Translations under genes and position numbers: made by a program | Notes under the pieces: model-generated | Database searches by the model: none | What the model saw: only the letters and a program-made list of their open reading frames with translations | Told to the model about the DNA's origin: nothing | Shown here: positions 17,551-28,547 of the stretch, piece by piece | Layout: the number at the start of each line of letters is the position of its first letter | Position numbering within the stretch: position 1 is the first letter of the stretch | DNA from: Alphaproteobacteria bacterium PA4 | Lineage (GTDB): Bacteria; Pseudomonadota; Alphaproteobacteria; Sphingomonadales; Sphingomonadaceae | Assembly (NCBI GenBank): GCA_002256005.1 | Contig: NKIQ01000003.1 | Location: 62,001 to 126,000 of the forward strand | Length of the DNA stretch: 64,000 nt | Reading direction: 5' to 3'

Positions 17551-18212
17551 TCTATCCGACACTTGTCTATGCACATCTGCTGCTGTTCGTGCTCTGGCTG
17601 GGCGGCGATCTCGGCGTCTTCGTCCTCGGCCAGCATTTCCGCCGCCGCGATTATTCGCTGCCGGAACGGCTGACGCTGCTGAAGCTGCTCGTCGCCATCG
17701 ACATGGGGCCGCGCTCGGCCTGGGCGCTGATGGTGCCGATGTCGCTGACCTTGCTCTACGCCGGCGGTTGGTGGGTGGGTCTACCCTTGGCACTGGTGCT
17801 GGCCGGCTGGGCGGTCGGGCTGTTCTGGCTGTGGCTGGTCTGGGATGCCCATGCCCATGACATGACTCCGCGCTCTGCCCGCGACCGGCGCATCGAGGGC
17901 TGGTTGCGTTATGGGTTGACGGCTTTCTACCTCGGTCTCGGTGGCGCTTCGCTCGCGGCCGGGGCGCCGCTGGCCGAAACCTGGCTGGCGCTGAAGGCGC
18001 TGCTGTTCGGGCTGATCTTTGCCGCTGCGATCATGATCGATCATGCCTTCAAGCCGGTCGGGCCGCAGCTGATGGCGCTGATCGAACAGGGATCGAGCGA
18101 TGCCACGGAAGTGCCGCTGCGTGCGACGATGGATGGCACAAGGCGCTGGGTGTTCACCGTCTATGCGCTGCTGTTCGTCACCAGCTGGCTGGGGCAGGTG
18201 AAGCCGTTCTGA
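17547..18212 (+). CDS. Multi-spanning inner-membrane protein
   Basis: 221 aa with about six hydrophobic helices (roughly residues 4-25, 58-76, 78-98, 120-140, 145-163 and 195-215). A His in the first helix (VYAHLLLFVLWLGGDLGVFV) and one in the fourth loop (IDHAFKPVG) recall CopD/DUF2269-like haem or copper membrane proteins, but that is only a resemblance. ATG overlaps the DUF1330 stop (ATGA), so the pair is an operon. Function unknown. Confidence 0.75.
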   Translation: MIYPTLVYAHLLLFVLWLGGDLGVFVLGQHFRRRDYSLPERLTLLKLLVAIDMGPRSAWALMVPMSLTLLYAGGWWVGLPLALVLAGWAVGLFWLWLVWDAHAHDMTPRSARDRRIEGWLRYGLTAFYLGLGGASLAAGAPLAETWLALKALLFGLIFAAAIMIDHAFKPVGPQLMALIEQGSSDATEVPLRATMDGTRRWVFTVYALLFVTSWLGQVKPF

Positions 18213-18237
18213 ATTTGAGCCGCATGTGCGGCCAAAA

Positions 18238-18266
18238 TGTCATCCCGGGTCGAGCCCGGGATGACA
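18238..18266. terminator. Perfect 29-nt hairpin (short R1 repeat), bidirectional terminator candidate
   Basis: TGTCATCCCGGG-TCGAG-CCCGGGATGACA, a perfect 12-bp stem with a 5-nt loop, exactly between the convergent membrane-protein gene and hppA. It is the two R1 ends joined without a spacer. No U-tract follows, so termination is inferred from position and stem strength. Confidence 0.6.
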
Positions 18267-18286
18267 AGGCTGACCCAGCCGCTCCC

Positions 18287-20410
<2,124 letters not shown>

Positions 20411-20553
20411 CAATTCATCCCCCAAAGAGTCCGGTGGTCACGGTCTTCGATCGCCGCGCCCCGGTGCGTTATTTTGTCGCCAGTTCATCGCGCAGCGGAA
20501 TCGCGAAGGCAAGCTGCTTTGTCGCAAAGCCGCCGTACCGCCGCCCACCGCTA

Positions 20554-21495
20554 TCAATGTTCCCAGCCCAGCCGTGCCGGGGTGACATCGGCACCAGCGT
20601 GCCATGCCGACACGCCCAGGCCCGGCGTGACGCGGCCGATACGGGTGAGGGGGGTCCTTGTCGGCGCGGCCAGCGCGGCCACCGCGGCAGCGAGCGCCGG
20701 GGGTGCCGTGAACAATAGCTCATAATCATCACCGGCGGTCGCCGCACGCACGCGGGCCGGCAGATCGTCGCCCCGCGCCGCGGCGGCGGACGACAGGGGG
20801 ATTGCCGCGACATCGATGGGCAGCGCGACAGAAGAGGCGCGCGCCAGCCGGTCGGCATCGATCAACAGCCCGTCCGACACATCCATCGCCGCCGTGGCGA
20901 TGCCGGCCAGCGCAGACCCCAATGCCAATCGTGGCTGCGGGCGCCTGAAACGGTTGAGCAGGAACGTGTCCGCTGGCGCCGCGCCTTGCGCCATCGCCAG
21001 CCCCAGCCCGGCATCGCCGATCGTCCCCGACACCCAGATATCGTCGCCCGGCTGCGCCCCAGCCCGGCCGAGCGCCCGGTCGGGTGCGACCGCGCCCACC
21101 GCCGTCAGCCCCAGCGCCGCCGCCGCCAGCCCGGACACGGTATCGCCGCCCCACAACGCCACGCCGAAATGCCGGAGCGCCCGGCCCAGCCCCTCGGTAA
21201 ATCCGGCGCGCCAGACGTCATCTTCCGCCGTCGACAGACCCAGCCCCAGCAGCACCCCCGCCGGTGTCGCGCCCATGGCGGCCAGATCGGACAGGTTCAC
21301 CGCCAGCAGTTTCCAGGCAATATCGCCGGGCGGATCACCGGCCAGATAATGCACGCCGCAGGCCAGCACATCATGGGTGAACACCAGATCGCGGCCCAGT
21401 GGCGGCGTCCACACCGCCGCATCATCAGCCAGGCCCCGCGCCGCGGCGCTGGTGGCAAGGGGCAGCAGGCGCGACCTTATGAAGTCGCGCTCCAT
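20554..21495 (-). CDS. thiL: Thiamine-monophosphate kinase
   Basis: 313 aa. Phosphorylates thiamine phosphate to thiamine pyrophosphate, the last step of cofactor synthesis. PurM/ThiL-fold signatures are visible: GLADDAAVW, FTHDVLACGVHYL, KLLAVNLSDLAAMGA, WGGDTVSG and MDVSDGLLIDADRLA, containing the acidic metal/ATP ligands. Only 3 bp separate it from nusB, so they are one transcript; hppA follows 143 bp further down. Confidence 0.93.
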   Translation of the reverse strand: MERDFIRSRLLPLATSAAARGLADDAAVWTPPLGRDLVFTHDVLACGVHYLAGDPPGDIAWKLLAVNLSDLAAMGATPAGVLLGLGLSTAEDDVWRAGFTEGLGRALRHFGVALWGGDTVSGLAAAALGLTAVGAVAPDRALGRAGAQPGDDIWVSGTIGDAGLGLAMAQGAAPADTFLLNRFRRPQPRLALGSALAGIATAAMDVSDGLLIDADRLARASSVALPIDVAAIPLSSAAAARGDDLPARVRAATAGDDYELLFTAPPALAAAVAALAAPTRTPLTRIGRVTPGLGVSAWHAGADVTPARLGWEH

Positions 21496-21498
21496 CGG

Positions 21499-21951
21499 TC
21501 AGCCGCGCACCCGCCGCGCCACCGTATCCAGCAGGCCGTTGACGAACTTGGCTTCTTTTTCGGCGTGAAAGGCGTGGGAGACATCGACATATTCATCGAT
21601 GATCGTCGCCGCCGCCACATCGGCCCGCGCCAGCAATTCATAGGCGCCGGCGCGCAGCAGCGCCCGCATCGGCCGATCGAGCCGGTCGAGCGCCCAGCCC
21701 TCGGCCAACGCCGCGGTGATCAGGCTGTCCAGCTCGTCTCGCCGCGCCACCACGCCGGTCACCACATCATCGAAGAACGCCACGTCCGCCTCGGCGTAAT
21801 CGGCGCCCTCGATCTCCTGCCCCAGCCGGTGATCGTGGAACTCGTGCAGCAGCTTCGCCACTGCCGCGCCCCCCATCTCATGCTGGTACAGGGCTTGCAC
21901 GGCGCCCAGGCGGGCAACGGAGCGGGCTTTGTTGGCAGGGATCTTCGACAC
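21499..21951 (-). CDS. nusB: Transcription antitermination factor NusB
   Basis: 150 aa, all-helical RNA-binding protein of the NusB/NusE antitermination complex acting on rRNA operons. Typical stretches: ARLGAVQALYQHEM at the N terminus, LDRLDRPMRALLRAGAYELL, ATIIDEYVDVSHAF and FVNGLLDTVAR at the end. GTG at 21951 is chosen; an apparent N-terminal extension of 44 codons runs through a palindromic repeat and is Arg/Pro-rich low-complexity sequence. First gene of nusB-thiL-hppA here. Confidence 0.93.
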   Translation of the reverse strand: MSKIPANKARSVARLGAVQALYQHEMGGAAVAKLLHEFHDHRLGQEIEGADYAEADVAFFDDVVTGVVARRDELDSLITAALAEGWALDRLDRPMRALLRAGAYELLARADVAAATIIDEYVDVSHAFHAEKEAKFVNGLLDTVARRVRG

Positions 21952-22007
21952 GCGGCAGGCTCTAGCGGCTGGGGCCGGCTTTGTCACGGTTGGGGCGGGT
22001 TTGATTT

Positions 22008-22130
22008 GCCTCCGGCGGCTGGGGCCTCGGGCCCCAGACCCCTTTTGTTGGGTTCGGTCCCTTGTCTCGATACGGCAGCGCAAATCAAACGAATGGGGTC
22101 TGGGGCCTACGGCCCCAGCCGCCGGAGGCC
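22008..22130. repeat. Composite inverted repeat family R3 (REPIN-like), copy 1
   Basis: Left unit GCCTCCGGCGGCTGGGGCCT..GGCCCCAGACCCC and right unit GGGGTCTGGGGCC..GGCCCCAGCCGCCGGAGGC are reverse complements, separated by a 52-bp unrelated spacer. Each unit holds its own GGGGCC/GGCCCC stem. A further TTTGATTTG/CAAATCAAA pair (22000, 22081) is specific to this copy. It occupies the divergent nusB/dnaB spacer. Copy 2 is at 59957-60084. Confidence 0.8.
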
Positions 22131-22271
22131 CTTCAACTTTTCCACAGAAATTCTGTTTATCTTATCATTTCAGCAGCCTGTCCTGGGGATATGTCAGCGC
22201 ACAACCCGGTATCACCCTCGCACAACTTCCCCGTGATTGCGGACGCGGCGCCGGCCCCGCATAAGGTCGCC

Positions 22272-23768
22272 ATGAACACTCCCGTCCCGTTGCGCATTGT
22301 TGAACCACCCATGGATTCCATCGGCCTGCCCAAGAATCTCGAGGCCGAGGCGGCGTTGCTCGGCGCCCTGATGATCGACAATCGGCTGGTCGAGGATGTG
22401 ATGGGCAAGCTGAGGGCCGAGCATTTTGCCGAGGATCTGCACGGCCGCGTCTATGATGCGATCCTGAAGCTGGCCGACCGCCGCATGGCGGCGACGCCGG
22501 TGACGCTGAAACCGATGTTCGAGGCCGATCCGGCGATGCTGGAGATGGGTGGCATCGGCTATCTGGCCGGGCTGACACAGAACAGCGGCGCGCTGCTGGC
22601 GGCGCGGGATTTCGCGGCGCAGATTTATGACCTTGCTCTGCTGCGCGAGCTGATCCGCGTCGGCCGTGACATGGCGACGGCGGCGGCGGACACGGCGCAG
22701 GACGTGGCGCCGATGCAGCAGATCACCGACGCCGAAATGGCGCTTTACAAGGTCGCCGAGCAGGGCGAGGTCGCCGGCGCGGTGAAGAGTTTCGGCATCG
22801 CGACGCGTGAGGCCATCGACATGGCCGACCGCGCGATGAAGTCGGGCGGCCATCTGTCCGGCTACACCACCGGGCTGGAGGCGCTGAACAGCAAGATCGG
22901 CGGGCTGCACAAATCCGATCTGGTCGTGCTTGCCGGCCGTCCCGCCATGGGCAAGACGGCGCTGGCCACCAACATCGCCTTTGCCTGCGCCCAGCGTTAC
23001 CTCACCGATCAGGCGCGCGGTGTCGAGGAGGACAAGAACAGCGGCGCGCCGGTGGCGTTCTTCAGCCTCGAAATGTCGTCGGACCAGCTGGCAACGCGCG
23101 TGCTCGCCGAACAGTCGGGCGTCAATTCCGAAGCGCTGCGCATGGGCAAGATCAGCCAGGACGAGTTCAACCGCCTCGCCCGCGCCGCCGGCGACCTGTC
23201 GAACCTGCCACTGTATATCGACGATACGCCGGCGCTGAGTATCGCCGCGCTGCGCACCCGAGCCCGCCGACTGAAGCGCCAGCACGGCATCGGCGTCATC
23301 GTCGTCGACTATCTCCAGCTGCTGCAGGGCTCCGGCCGCGGCAGCGGCGACAATCGTGTCCAGGAAATTTCCGAAATCACCCGCGGCTTGAAAACGCTGG
23401 CCAAGGAATTGCAGGTGCCGGTGCTGGCGCTGTCGCAGCTCAGCCGCGCGGTCGAAGCCCGCGAGGACAAGCACCCGCAGCTGTCCGACCTGCGCGAATC
23501 CGGCACCATCGAGCAGGACGCCGATATCGTGCTGTTCGTCTATCGCGAGGAATATTATCACTCGCTGAAACAGCCCGACCCCGAGGATGCCGACAAGCAC
23601 ATGAAATGGCGGGAAAAGGCCGAAAAGATCTACGGTCTCGCCGAAGTCATCGTCGCCAAGCAGCGCCATGGCTCGACCGGCACGGTGCCGCTGACCTTCC
23701 ACAAATCGACGACGAAGTTCGCCGATCGCGCGCCGGATGAATATATGCCGGAGGAGCGGGGGGAATAG
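22272..23768 (+). CDS. dnaB: Replicative DNA helicase DnaB
   Basis: 498 aa. N-terminal DnaG-interacting domain begins GLPKNLEAEAALLGALMIDN; the RecA-like hexameric motor has Walker A GRPAMGKTALA, FFSLEMSSDQLATR, Walker B GVIVVDYLQLLQG, and LSQLSRAVEAREDKHPQLSD with the arginine finger region, as well as SGTIEQDADIVLFVYREEYY. It unwinds DNA at the replication fork and loads primase. ATG 22272 with AAGG upstream is preferred; an ATG at 22191 would add 27 residues that are not typical of the family. No intein is present. Confidence 0.95.
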   Translation: MNTPVPLRIVEPPMDSIGLPKNLEAEAALLGALMIDNRLVEDVMGKLRAEHFAEDLHGRVYDAILKLADRRMAATPVTLKPMFEADPAMLEMGGIGYLAGLTQNSGALLAARDFAAQIYDLALLRELIRVGRDMATAAADTAQDVAPMQQITDAEMALYKVAEQGEVAGAVKSFGIATREAIDMADRAMKSGGHLSGYTTGLEALNSKIGGLHKSDLVVLAGRPAMGKTALATNIAFACAQRYLTDQARGVEEDKNSGAPVAFFSLEMSSDQLATRVLAEQSGVNSEALRMGKISQDEFNRLARAAGDLSNLPLYIDDTPALSIAALRTRARRLKRQHGIGVIVVDYLQLLQGSGRGSGDNRVQEISEITRGLKTLAKELQVPVLALSQLSRAVEAREDKHPQLSDLRESGTIEQDADIVLFVYREEYYHSLKQPDPEDADKHMKWREKAEKIYGLAEVIVAKQRHGSTGTVPLTFHKSTTKFADRAPDEYMPEERGE

Positions 23769-23809
23769 GCGGGCAAGCAACGACACCCGCGATCACCCGC
23801 CGCCCTTGC

Positions 23810-23898
23810 TGTCATCCCGGGCTTGACCCGGGACCCAGCTTCACCTTTTTCAAGCGCGTGAAAGAACAGCGGGGTCGCGGGTCAAGCCCGGGATGACA
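23810..23898. repeat. Inverted repeat family R1, complete copy downstream of dnaB
   Basis: TGTCATCCCGGGCTTGACCC and GGTCAAGCCCGGGATGACA form the ends; the right arm has one mismatch (GGGTCGCGGG instead of GGGTCCCGGG). The spacer differs entirely from that at 9657-9740. Located between convergent dnaB and a secreted-protein gene. Confidence 0.8.
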
Positions 23899-23930
23899 GT
23901 CGATTTGCTGTTCCCGCCGGAGGCTCTGTC

Positions 23931-24800
23931 CTACCTCGTCACCGCGAAATCGAACACCTTGGCGGTCATCGCACCGCTGGTGCCGGCACCGGGGATCGGC
24001 TGGATGAAGCCATATTCGCCGGGGATCAGGTCGGTGTCCGGCACCACCTTGAACACGCCGGGGGCGACGACATCGGCGGAAAAACCCAGCCGGTCCTTGT
24101 CCATCACGCCGGTCTTGGCGCCGGCGATGTTGGCACTGCCGACGCGGGCTTCGCGGGCATTGGGCTTTTCGGTGAACTTGACGAGGCTGAGTTCGGAGGG
24201 CGAGGTGGTGATCTGGCCACCATTGCCGCCCCAGGTCGTGCTGCCATTGCCTTGCAGGGCGCGCGGCACCGATTCATCGAAGAAGAAGTAGAAGACCGGG
24301 CGCGGGTTGGCAGTGCGCACCTTGGCCGTCGGCAGCGGGATCGGCGCCTTGATGCTGAGCGAGGCGATGCCCATGGTGAAAGCATAGCCAAGCAGGCCGC
24401 CGGTCTTGGCCTGGTTGGAGGCGGTGGCGTTGATGCGGGTCATCTTGCCGTCGCCGGGATTGAGGTTGAGCACATAGACGCCGGGGTAGTGCGGCGCCTT
24501 GGGGTCGGGCGAATCCGGCGAGAATTCCGGCGCTGCGGCGACGGCGGCCACCGGCTGGGTCGAGGTCAGCATTGCGGCGATGACCGGGCCGGGCACGCCC
24601 TTTTGCTTCAGCGCGATCAGCTGGTCGGTCGACAGATCGTAATTGCCCTTGGTCGTCTTCACCTTTTCGATAACCGTCGCCTGATCGAGTCCGGCAGCGA
24701 GCAGCTTGACGATGGTCTCGTTCGTCAGGATTTCCTGCGCCGCCAGCGGACTGGCGAGGGCGAGCAGCAGGGCAGGCAGGGCAGCGCGCAGACGCGACAT
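23931..24800 (-). CDS. Secreted hypothetical protein with SHOCT-like N-terminal helix region
   Basis: 289 aa with a Sec signal peptide (LRAALPALLLALASPLAAQE). Mature residues 25-75 form NETIVKLLAAGLDQATVIEKV...TDQLIALKQKGVPGPVIAAML, a short helical module seen at the N terminus of many periplasmic or lipid-associated proteins of unknown function. A predicted beta-rich C-terminal part follows, with VFYFFFDES and a Gly/Thr-rich loop. No catalytic pattern is seen. It probably stands alone, as 77 bp separate it from the operon upstream. Confidence 0.75.
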   Translation of the reverse strand: MSRLRAALPALLLALASPLAAQEILTNETIVKLLAAGLDQATVIEKVKTTKGNYDLSTDQLIALKQKGVPGPVIAAMLTSTQPVAAVAAAPEFSPDSPDPKAPHYPGVYVLNLNPGDGKMTRINATASNQAKTGGLLGYAFTMGIASLSIKAPIPLPTAKVRTANPRPVFYFFFDESVPRALQGNGSTTWGGNGGQITTSPSELSLVKFTEKPNAREARVGSANIAGAKTGVMDKDRLGFSADVVAPGVFKVVPDTDLIPGEYGFIQPIPGAGTSGAMTAKVFDFAVTR

Positions 24801-24877
24801 GGGAATTTCTTTCCAAATGGTTAGGCGGTCACATTGCCACGTTCGCCATTGCGGTCAAGCCATGGTCCGCGCGGCGG

Positions 24878-25423
24878 TCAGTACGCCCGCAGCGGTTTTG
24901 AAAACACCTGCACGACCTCGGGTTCGAAACTTTCCAGGCTGTCACTGTCATAGGCCGGGTCGAAGGCCGGGGCGTCCCAGCGGTCGACAAGCTTTTCGGC
25001 GGTGGCGTACCAGGGCTCGTCCTTGAAGCGGTCGCGCATGTCGGCGGGCTTGCCGAGATATTCGTAATAATAGCGGCCCTGGAAATCCTGGTGCCATTTG
25101 ACGGCGTGATAGAGGTCGTCGGAGACATAGGGCTTCAGGATTTCGGCGGCGATGGCGCCGTGATTGGGGATGCTCATCAGCTTGCCGAGATCGTGGCAGA
25201 GCGCGGCGACGATTTCTTCCGCCGTGGCGCCATCGCGGCGGGCGAGCGTCGCGGTCATCAGGCTGTGCTGCAACTGATTGGCGCCGAAGCCAACCTCGAT
25301 GGCCTCCAGCCGGCGCAGCGACTCCATGATCTGCTGCGGCGCCGCCGACACCTGATGCTGCATGTGTTCGCGGGCGATATGGCCCCAATCGTCCTTCGTG
25401 CCTTCGAGCATGGTGGTGAACAT
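24878..25423 (-). CDS. HD-domain protein, COG4341/PhnZ-like
   Basis: 181 aa. HD-superfamily metal site: QHSLMTATLARRDG supplies the first His, ALCHDLGKLMSIPNHG the HD pair and a further His, and AVKWHQDF a later His. The set resembles the COG4341 group, which includes the mixed-valent di-iron oxygenase PhnZ rather than a classical phosphohydrolase. ATG at 25423 has GAGGGAGAA just upstream and excludes Arg/Ser-rich out-of-family extension. It follows the CoA ligase by 16 bp and so probably belongs to the same catabolic transcript; its substrate may be the compound degraded by that operon. Confidence 0.8.
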   Translation of the reverse strand: MFTTMLEGTKDDWGHIAREHMQHQVSAAPQQIMESLRRLEAIEVGFGANQLQHSLMTATLARRDGATAEEIVAALCHDLGKLMSIPNHGAIAAEILKPYVSDDLYHAVKWHQDFQGRYYYEYLGKPADMRDRFKDEPWYATAEKLVDRWDAPAFDPAYDSDSLESFEPEVVQVFSKPLRAY

Positions 25424-25439
25424 CGTCGTTCTCCCTCGG

Positions 25440-27167
25440 TCAGCCGGCCTTGCCGGCGTGGATGTCGCGATAGAGTTTGCGCAGTGTGACCTTGTCGATC
25501 TTGCCGGAGCCCAGTTTGGGCAGCGGCTCCGGGCGCAGCCAGATGCGCGCCGGCAGCTTGAAGCTGGCGAGATCGCGGGCGACGAAATCATAAAGATCGG
25601 CGGCTTCCAGCTGGGAACCCGGCTTTACATAGACGACGGCGCCGACGATTTCGCCGAGCCGCTCGTCGGGTAAACCAAAGACGCTGCATTCGGCGACGGC
25701 CGGATGCGTGTAGATGGCGCTTTCGACCTCCTGGCAGCTGATATTCTCGCCGCCGCGGATGATGATGTCCTTCTTCCTGTCGACGATGAACAGATAGCCC
25801 TCGTCATCCAGATAGCCGAGGTCGCCGGAGCGGAACCAGCCATCGCCGGGGAAGGCGGCGGCGGTGGCTTCCGGCTTGTTCCAATAGCCCCGGCAGTTGC
25901 AGGCGGTGCGGATGCAGACTTCGCCGACGCTGCCGGCGGGCAGGCCGGGGCCGACCGGACCGTCGCCACCATCGATGCGCAGCTCGACGAGCGGCGCGGC
26001 GGCACGGCCGGTCGAGGCCGGCTTGTTACGGTAATTGTCGCGGAAATTGCCGGCGCCGACGCCATTGGTTTCGGTGAGGCCATAGCCCTGCACCGGATGC
26101 TTGCCGACAAAGGTGTTGGCCAGCCGCTCGACATGTTCGGCCGGGCGCGGTGCGCCGCCGCTGGCGATATCGACGAGCGACGACAGGTCGTACTTGTCAT
26201 GGTCGGGGTGCTGCATCAACTCGAGGCTCATGGTCGGCACGCCGACGAAATAGGTGGCGCGCTCCTTCTCGATCAGACGCAGCGCTTCACCGGCGTCCCA
26301 TTTGTGCATGATGACCATCTTGCGGCCGATGGCGATCGACACGAGCAGCACCGGCACCGAGCCGGTGATGTGGAACAGCGGCACGTTGAGCAGCATCACC
26401 TGCTGTTCGGCCGGCGTCACCCCGGCGCGCTGCGACAGCTCGAGCAGCGCGAGGCCGGCGACGAGATAGTTCATCGCCCCCGAAACAATGGCGCGGTGGG
26501 TAGAGACGGCCCCCTTGGGGCTGCCGGTGGAGCCCGATGTGTACATGATCGTCGCATCGTCTTCCGGCGCGATGTCGGGCAGGAACCAGCAACTGTCGGG
26601 CGCGGCCGCCATTTCATCCTCGACCCGGGCAAAGCCCAGCGCGGTGGCCACGTCAGCCGAGGTGCGCACGGTCAGCACGCTGGCGGTGCAGCCGAGCGTC
26701 GCCAGGCGGCGGGCGCGCTCTTCATCGGCGATGGCGAGGCGGGCGCCCGAATCCTTCAGGCCGTAATCCAGTTCCTCCGCCGTCCACCAGGCGTTCATCG
26801 GAATGGCGATGGCGCCCAGGTGCAGCACGCCGACAAAGGCGATGATCCATTCCGGATAATTGCGCATGGCGATGGCAACGCGGTCACCCTTGGCGATGCC
26901 GTGGCGGTGCTGGAGCATGGCGGCGAACTTCAGGCCGCGGGCATGCACCTCGCCGAAGGTCAGCCGCTCGTCGCCATAGACCAGGAATTCCTTGGCGGCA
27001 TTGGCGCCGAAGAAGAAGGCGAGATATTCGCGCATCGACGGCGGCGCCGCGGCAAACACCGGCAGATTGGCGCCACGAATATTGGCCGTGCCGACACCCA
27101 GCGCCCCGCCAGGCGCGGTGATGCCTTCGATGACAGCATCAAGAGCGGTATCGAGCGCGGATTTCAT
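25440..27167 (-). CDS. AMP-dependent acyl-CoA synthetase
   Basis: 575 aa, ANL adenylating superfamily. P-loop-like motif IMYTSGSTGSPKGAV, A5 motif YGLTETNGVG, A7 RSGDLGYLDDEGYLFI, A8 RKKDIIIRGGENIS and the catalytic Lys in GSGKIDKVTLRKL are all intact, so it should activate a carboxylic acid to its CoA thioester. Medium/long-chain or cyclic substrates are possible. ATG 27167 follows TTGGGAGAGACC. Clustered with two acyl-CoA dehydrogenases upstream and the HD protein downstream, suggesting activation plus dehydrogenation of one side-chain type. Confidence 0.9.
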   Translation of the reverse strand: MKSALDTALDAVIEGITAPGGALGVGTANIRGANLPVFAAAPPSMREYLAFFFGANAAKEFLVYGDERLTFGEVHARGLKFAAMLQHRHGIAKGDRVAIAMRNYPEWIIAFVGVLHLGAIAIPMNAWWTAEELDYGLKDSGARLAIADEERARRLATLGCTASVLTVRTSADVATALGFARVEDEMAAAPDSCWFLPDIAPEDDATIMYTSGSTGSPKGAVSTHRAIVSGAMNYLVAGLALLELSQRAGVTPAEQQVMLLNVPLFHITGSVPVLLVSIAIGRKMVIMHKWDAGEALRLIEKERATYFVGVPTMSLELMQHPDHDKYDLSSLVDIASGGAPRPAEHVERLANTFVGKHPVQGYGLTETNGVGAGNFRDNYRNKPASTGRAAAPLVELRIDGGDGPVGPGLPAGSVGEVCIRTACNCRGYWNKPEATAAAFPGDGWFRSGDLGYLDDEGYLFIVDRKKDIIIRGGENISCQEVESAIYTHPAVAECSVFGLPDERLGEIVGAVVYVKPGSQLEAADLYDFVARDLASFKLPARIWLRPEPLPKLGSGKIDKVTLRKLYRDIHAGKAG

Positions 27168-27282
27168 GGTCTCTCCCAAGGCTGGTTGGTGAGCGGCTGC
27201 CCCCGCTTCTTATCGCTTCAATGACACGCCCGCTGCCGTTTGCAACGGGGTCGTGCCGACTTTTGTCGCATTTGTCGGGCGA

Positions 27283-28422
27283 TCAATAGCCCATCATGCG
27301 CGCCAGCCGATCGCCGTGGAAAGCGATGTCGCCAAAGGTTTCCTGGGCGGCACGGGCGCGCTTCATGTAGAAACCGATGTCGAAATCGTCGGTCATGCCG
27401 ATGCCGCCATGCATCTGCACGCCTTCGTTGGTGGCGAGCTTGGCGACTTCGCCCGACTTGGCCTTGGCCAGCGAGGCAAACATGGCGGCGCGGTCATCGC
27501 CTTCATCGAGCGCGGTCAACGCGCGCAGCGTCGCCGAACGGGCCAGCTCGACCTCGCAGAACAGATGCGCGGCGCGGTGCTGCAGCGCCTGGAAGCTGCC
27601 GATCTTCTGGCCGAATTGTTCGCGCTGCTTCAGATAGTCGACGGTGCGATCAAAGCTTTCGGACGACACGCCCAGCATTTCGGCGGCGAGGCAGGCGCGG
27701 CCGGCGTCGAGCATTTTTTCGAGGACGGCAAAGCCGCCGCCGACGCTGCCCAGCACGTCGGCGCCATCGACCTGCACATCATCGAGCGTCACCCGCGCGG
27801 CATTGCGGCTGTCGACCATCGCGCGGCGCTCGGTGCCGACGCCGGCGGCGGTGCGATCGACGAGGAACAGCGTGATGCCGTCCTTGTCCTTGTCATCGCC
27901 CGATGTGCGCGCCGCGACGATCAGCGTGTCGGCGACATGGCCATCGAGGACGAAGCCCTTGACGCCGTTCAGCCGAAAGCCGTTGCCAGAGGGCGTTGCC
28001 GTGGTGGCGACCTGGGCCGGATTGTGACGCGCTGCCTCATCGGCAGCGAGTGCGAACAGGCGCTTCCCTTCGGCGATCAGCGGCAGATATTTGGCCTGCT
28101 GGTCGGGCGTGCCGGCCGCCACCAACCCGGTGGTGGCGAGGATGGCGGTGGACAGCATCGGCGCGGCGGAAAGGTTGCGGCCGATGGCCTCCATGATCAA
28201 CCCGGCGGCGACATGGCCGAAGCCGGCGCCGCCATGCGCTTCGGGCACCAGCACGCCGGCAAAGCCCATTTCGGCCATCTTGGCCCAGGTGTCGCGGTCG
28301 AAGCCGGTGGCATCGGCGGTGTCACGCAGCCGGCGATGCTGGCTGACCGGGGCTTCGGTCTTGAAGAAACCATCCGCCGAATCGCGGATCATCTTTTGAT
28401 CGTCGTTGAGAACAAGGGCCAT
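27283..28422 (-). CDS. Acyl-CoA dehydrogenase, subunit-like (FadE type)
   Basis: 379 aa, FAD-dependent acyl-CoA dehydrogenase fold: N-terminal helices MIRDSADGFFK, AEMGFAGVLVPEAHGG, and C-terminal QREQFGQKIGSFQALQH and GVQMHGGIGMTDDFDIGFYM. The N-terminal domain lacks the canonical FAD-contacting WITNG-like strand seen in homotetramers, and this is the weaker of two adjacent ACAD genes; such pairs often form alpha2beta2 enzymes (as in steroid side-chain degradation). Start ATG 28422 is preceded by GCAGGAAAATGAC; upstream frame is repeat DNA. Confidence 0.88.
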   Translation of the reverse strand: MALVLNDDQKMIRDSADGFFKTEAPVSQHRRLRDTADATGFDRDTWAKMAEMGFAGVLVPEAHGGAGFGHVAAGLIMEAIGRNLSAAPMLSTAILATTGLVAAGTPDQQAKYLPLIAEGKRLFALAADEAARHNPAQVATTATPSGNGFRLNGVKGFVLDGHVADTLIVAARTSGDDKDKDGITLFLVDRTAAGVGTERRAMVDSRNAARVTLDDVQVDGADVLGSVGGGFAVLEKMLDAGRACLAAEMLGVSSESFDRTVDYLKQREQFGQKIGSFQALQHRAAHLFCEVELARSATLRALTALDEGDDRAAMFASLAKAKSGEVAKLATNEGVQMHGGIGMTDDFDIGFYMKRARAAQETFGDIAFHGDRLARMMGY

Positions 28423-28436
28423 GTCATTTTCCTGCT

Positions 28437-28544
28437 CCCCTCCCGCTTGCGGGAGGGGCTGGGGGTGGGTCTTTGTTTGCCGGGACCGGGCCGGGATGGA
28501 GCAAACGCCCACCCCCGGCCCCTCCCGCAAGCGGGAGGGGGGAG
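28437..28544. repeat. Long inverted repeat family R2 between two ACAD genes
   Basis: Outer arms CCCCTCCCGCTTGCGGGAGG and CCTCCCGCAAGCGGGAGGGG each form a small hairpin and also pair with each other; inner arms GGCTGGGGGTGGG/CCCACCCCCGGCC continue the pairing, with GTTTGC/GCAAAC inside. Total about 105 bp around a 25-bp spacer. A reduced single unit lies at 3468-3490. Confidence 0.8.
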
Positions 28545-28547
28545 AGA

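Noticed and set aside
21952-22083. 44-codon N-terminal extension of NusB
   Set aside because: The extension is encoded by repeat R3, has no family match, and GTG 21951 gives a normal-length NusB.
22062-22271. N-terminal extension of DnaB
   Set aside because: It starts inside the R3 repeat; ATG 22272 gives the usual N terminus and has an AAGG site.
22212-23786. 524-residue minus-strand frame over dnaB
   Set aside because: Antisense of DnaB, His/Arg/Gln-rich without motifs.
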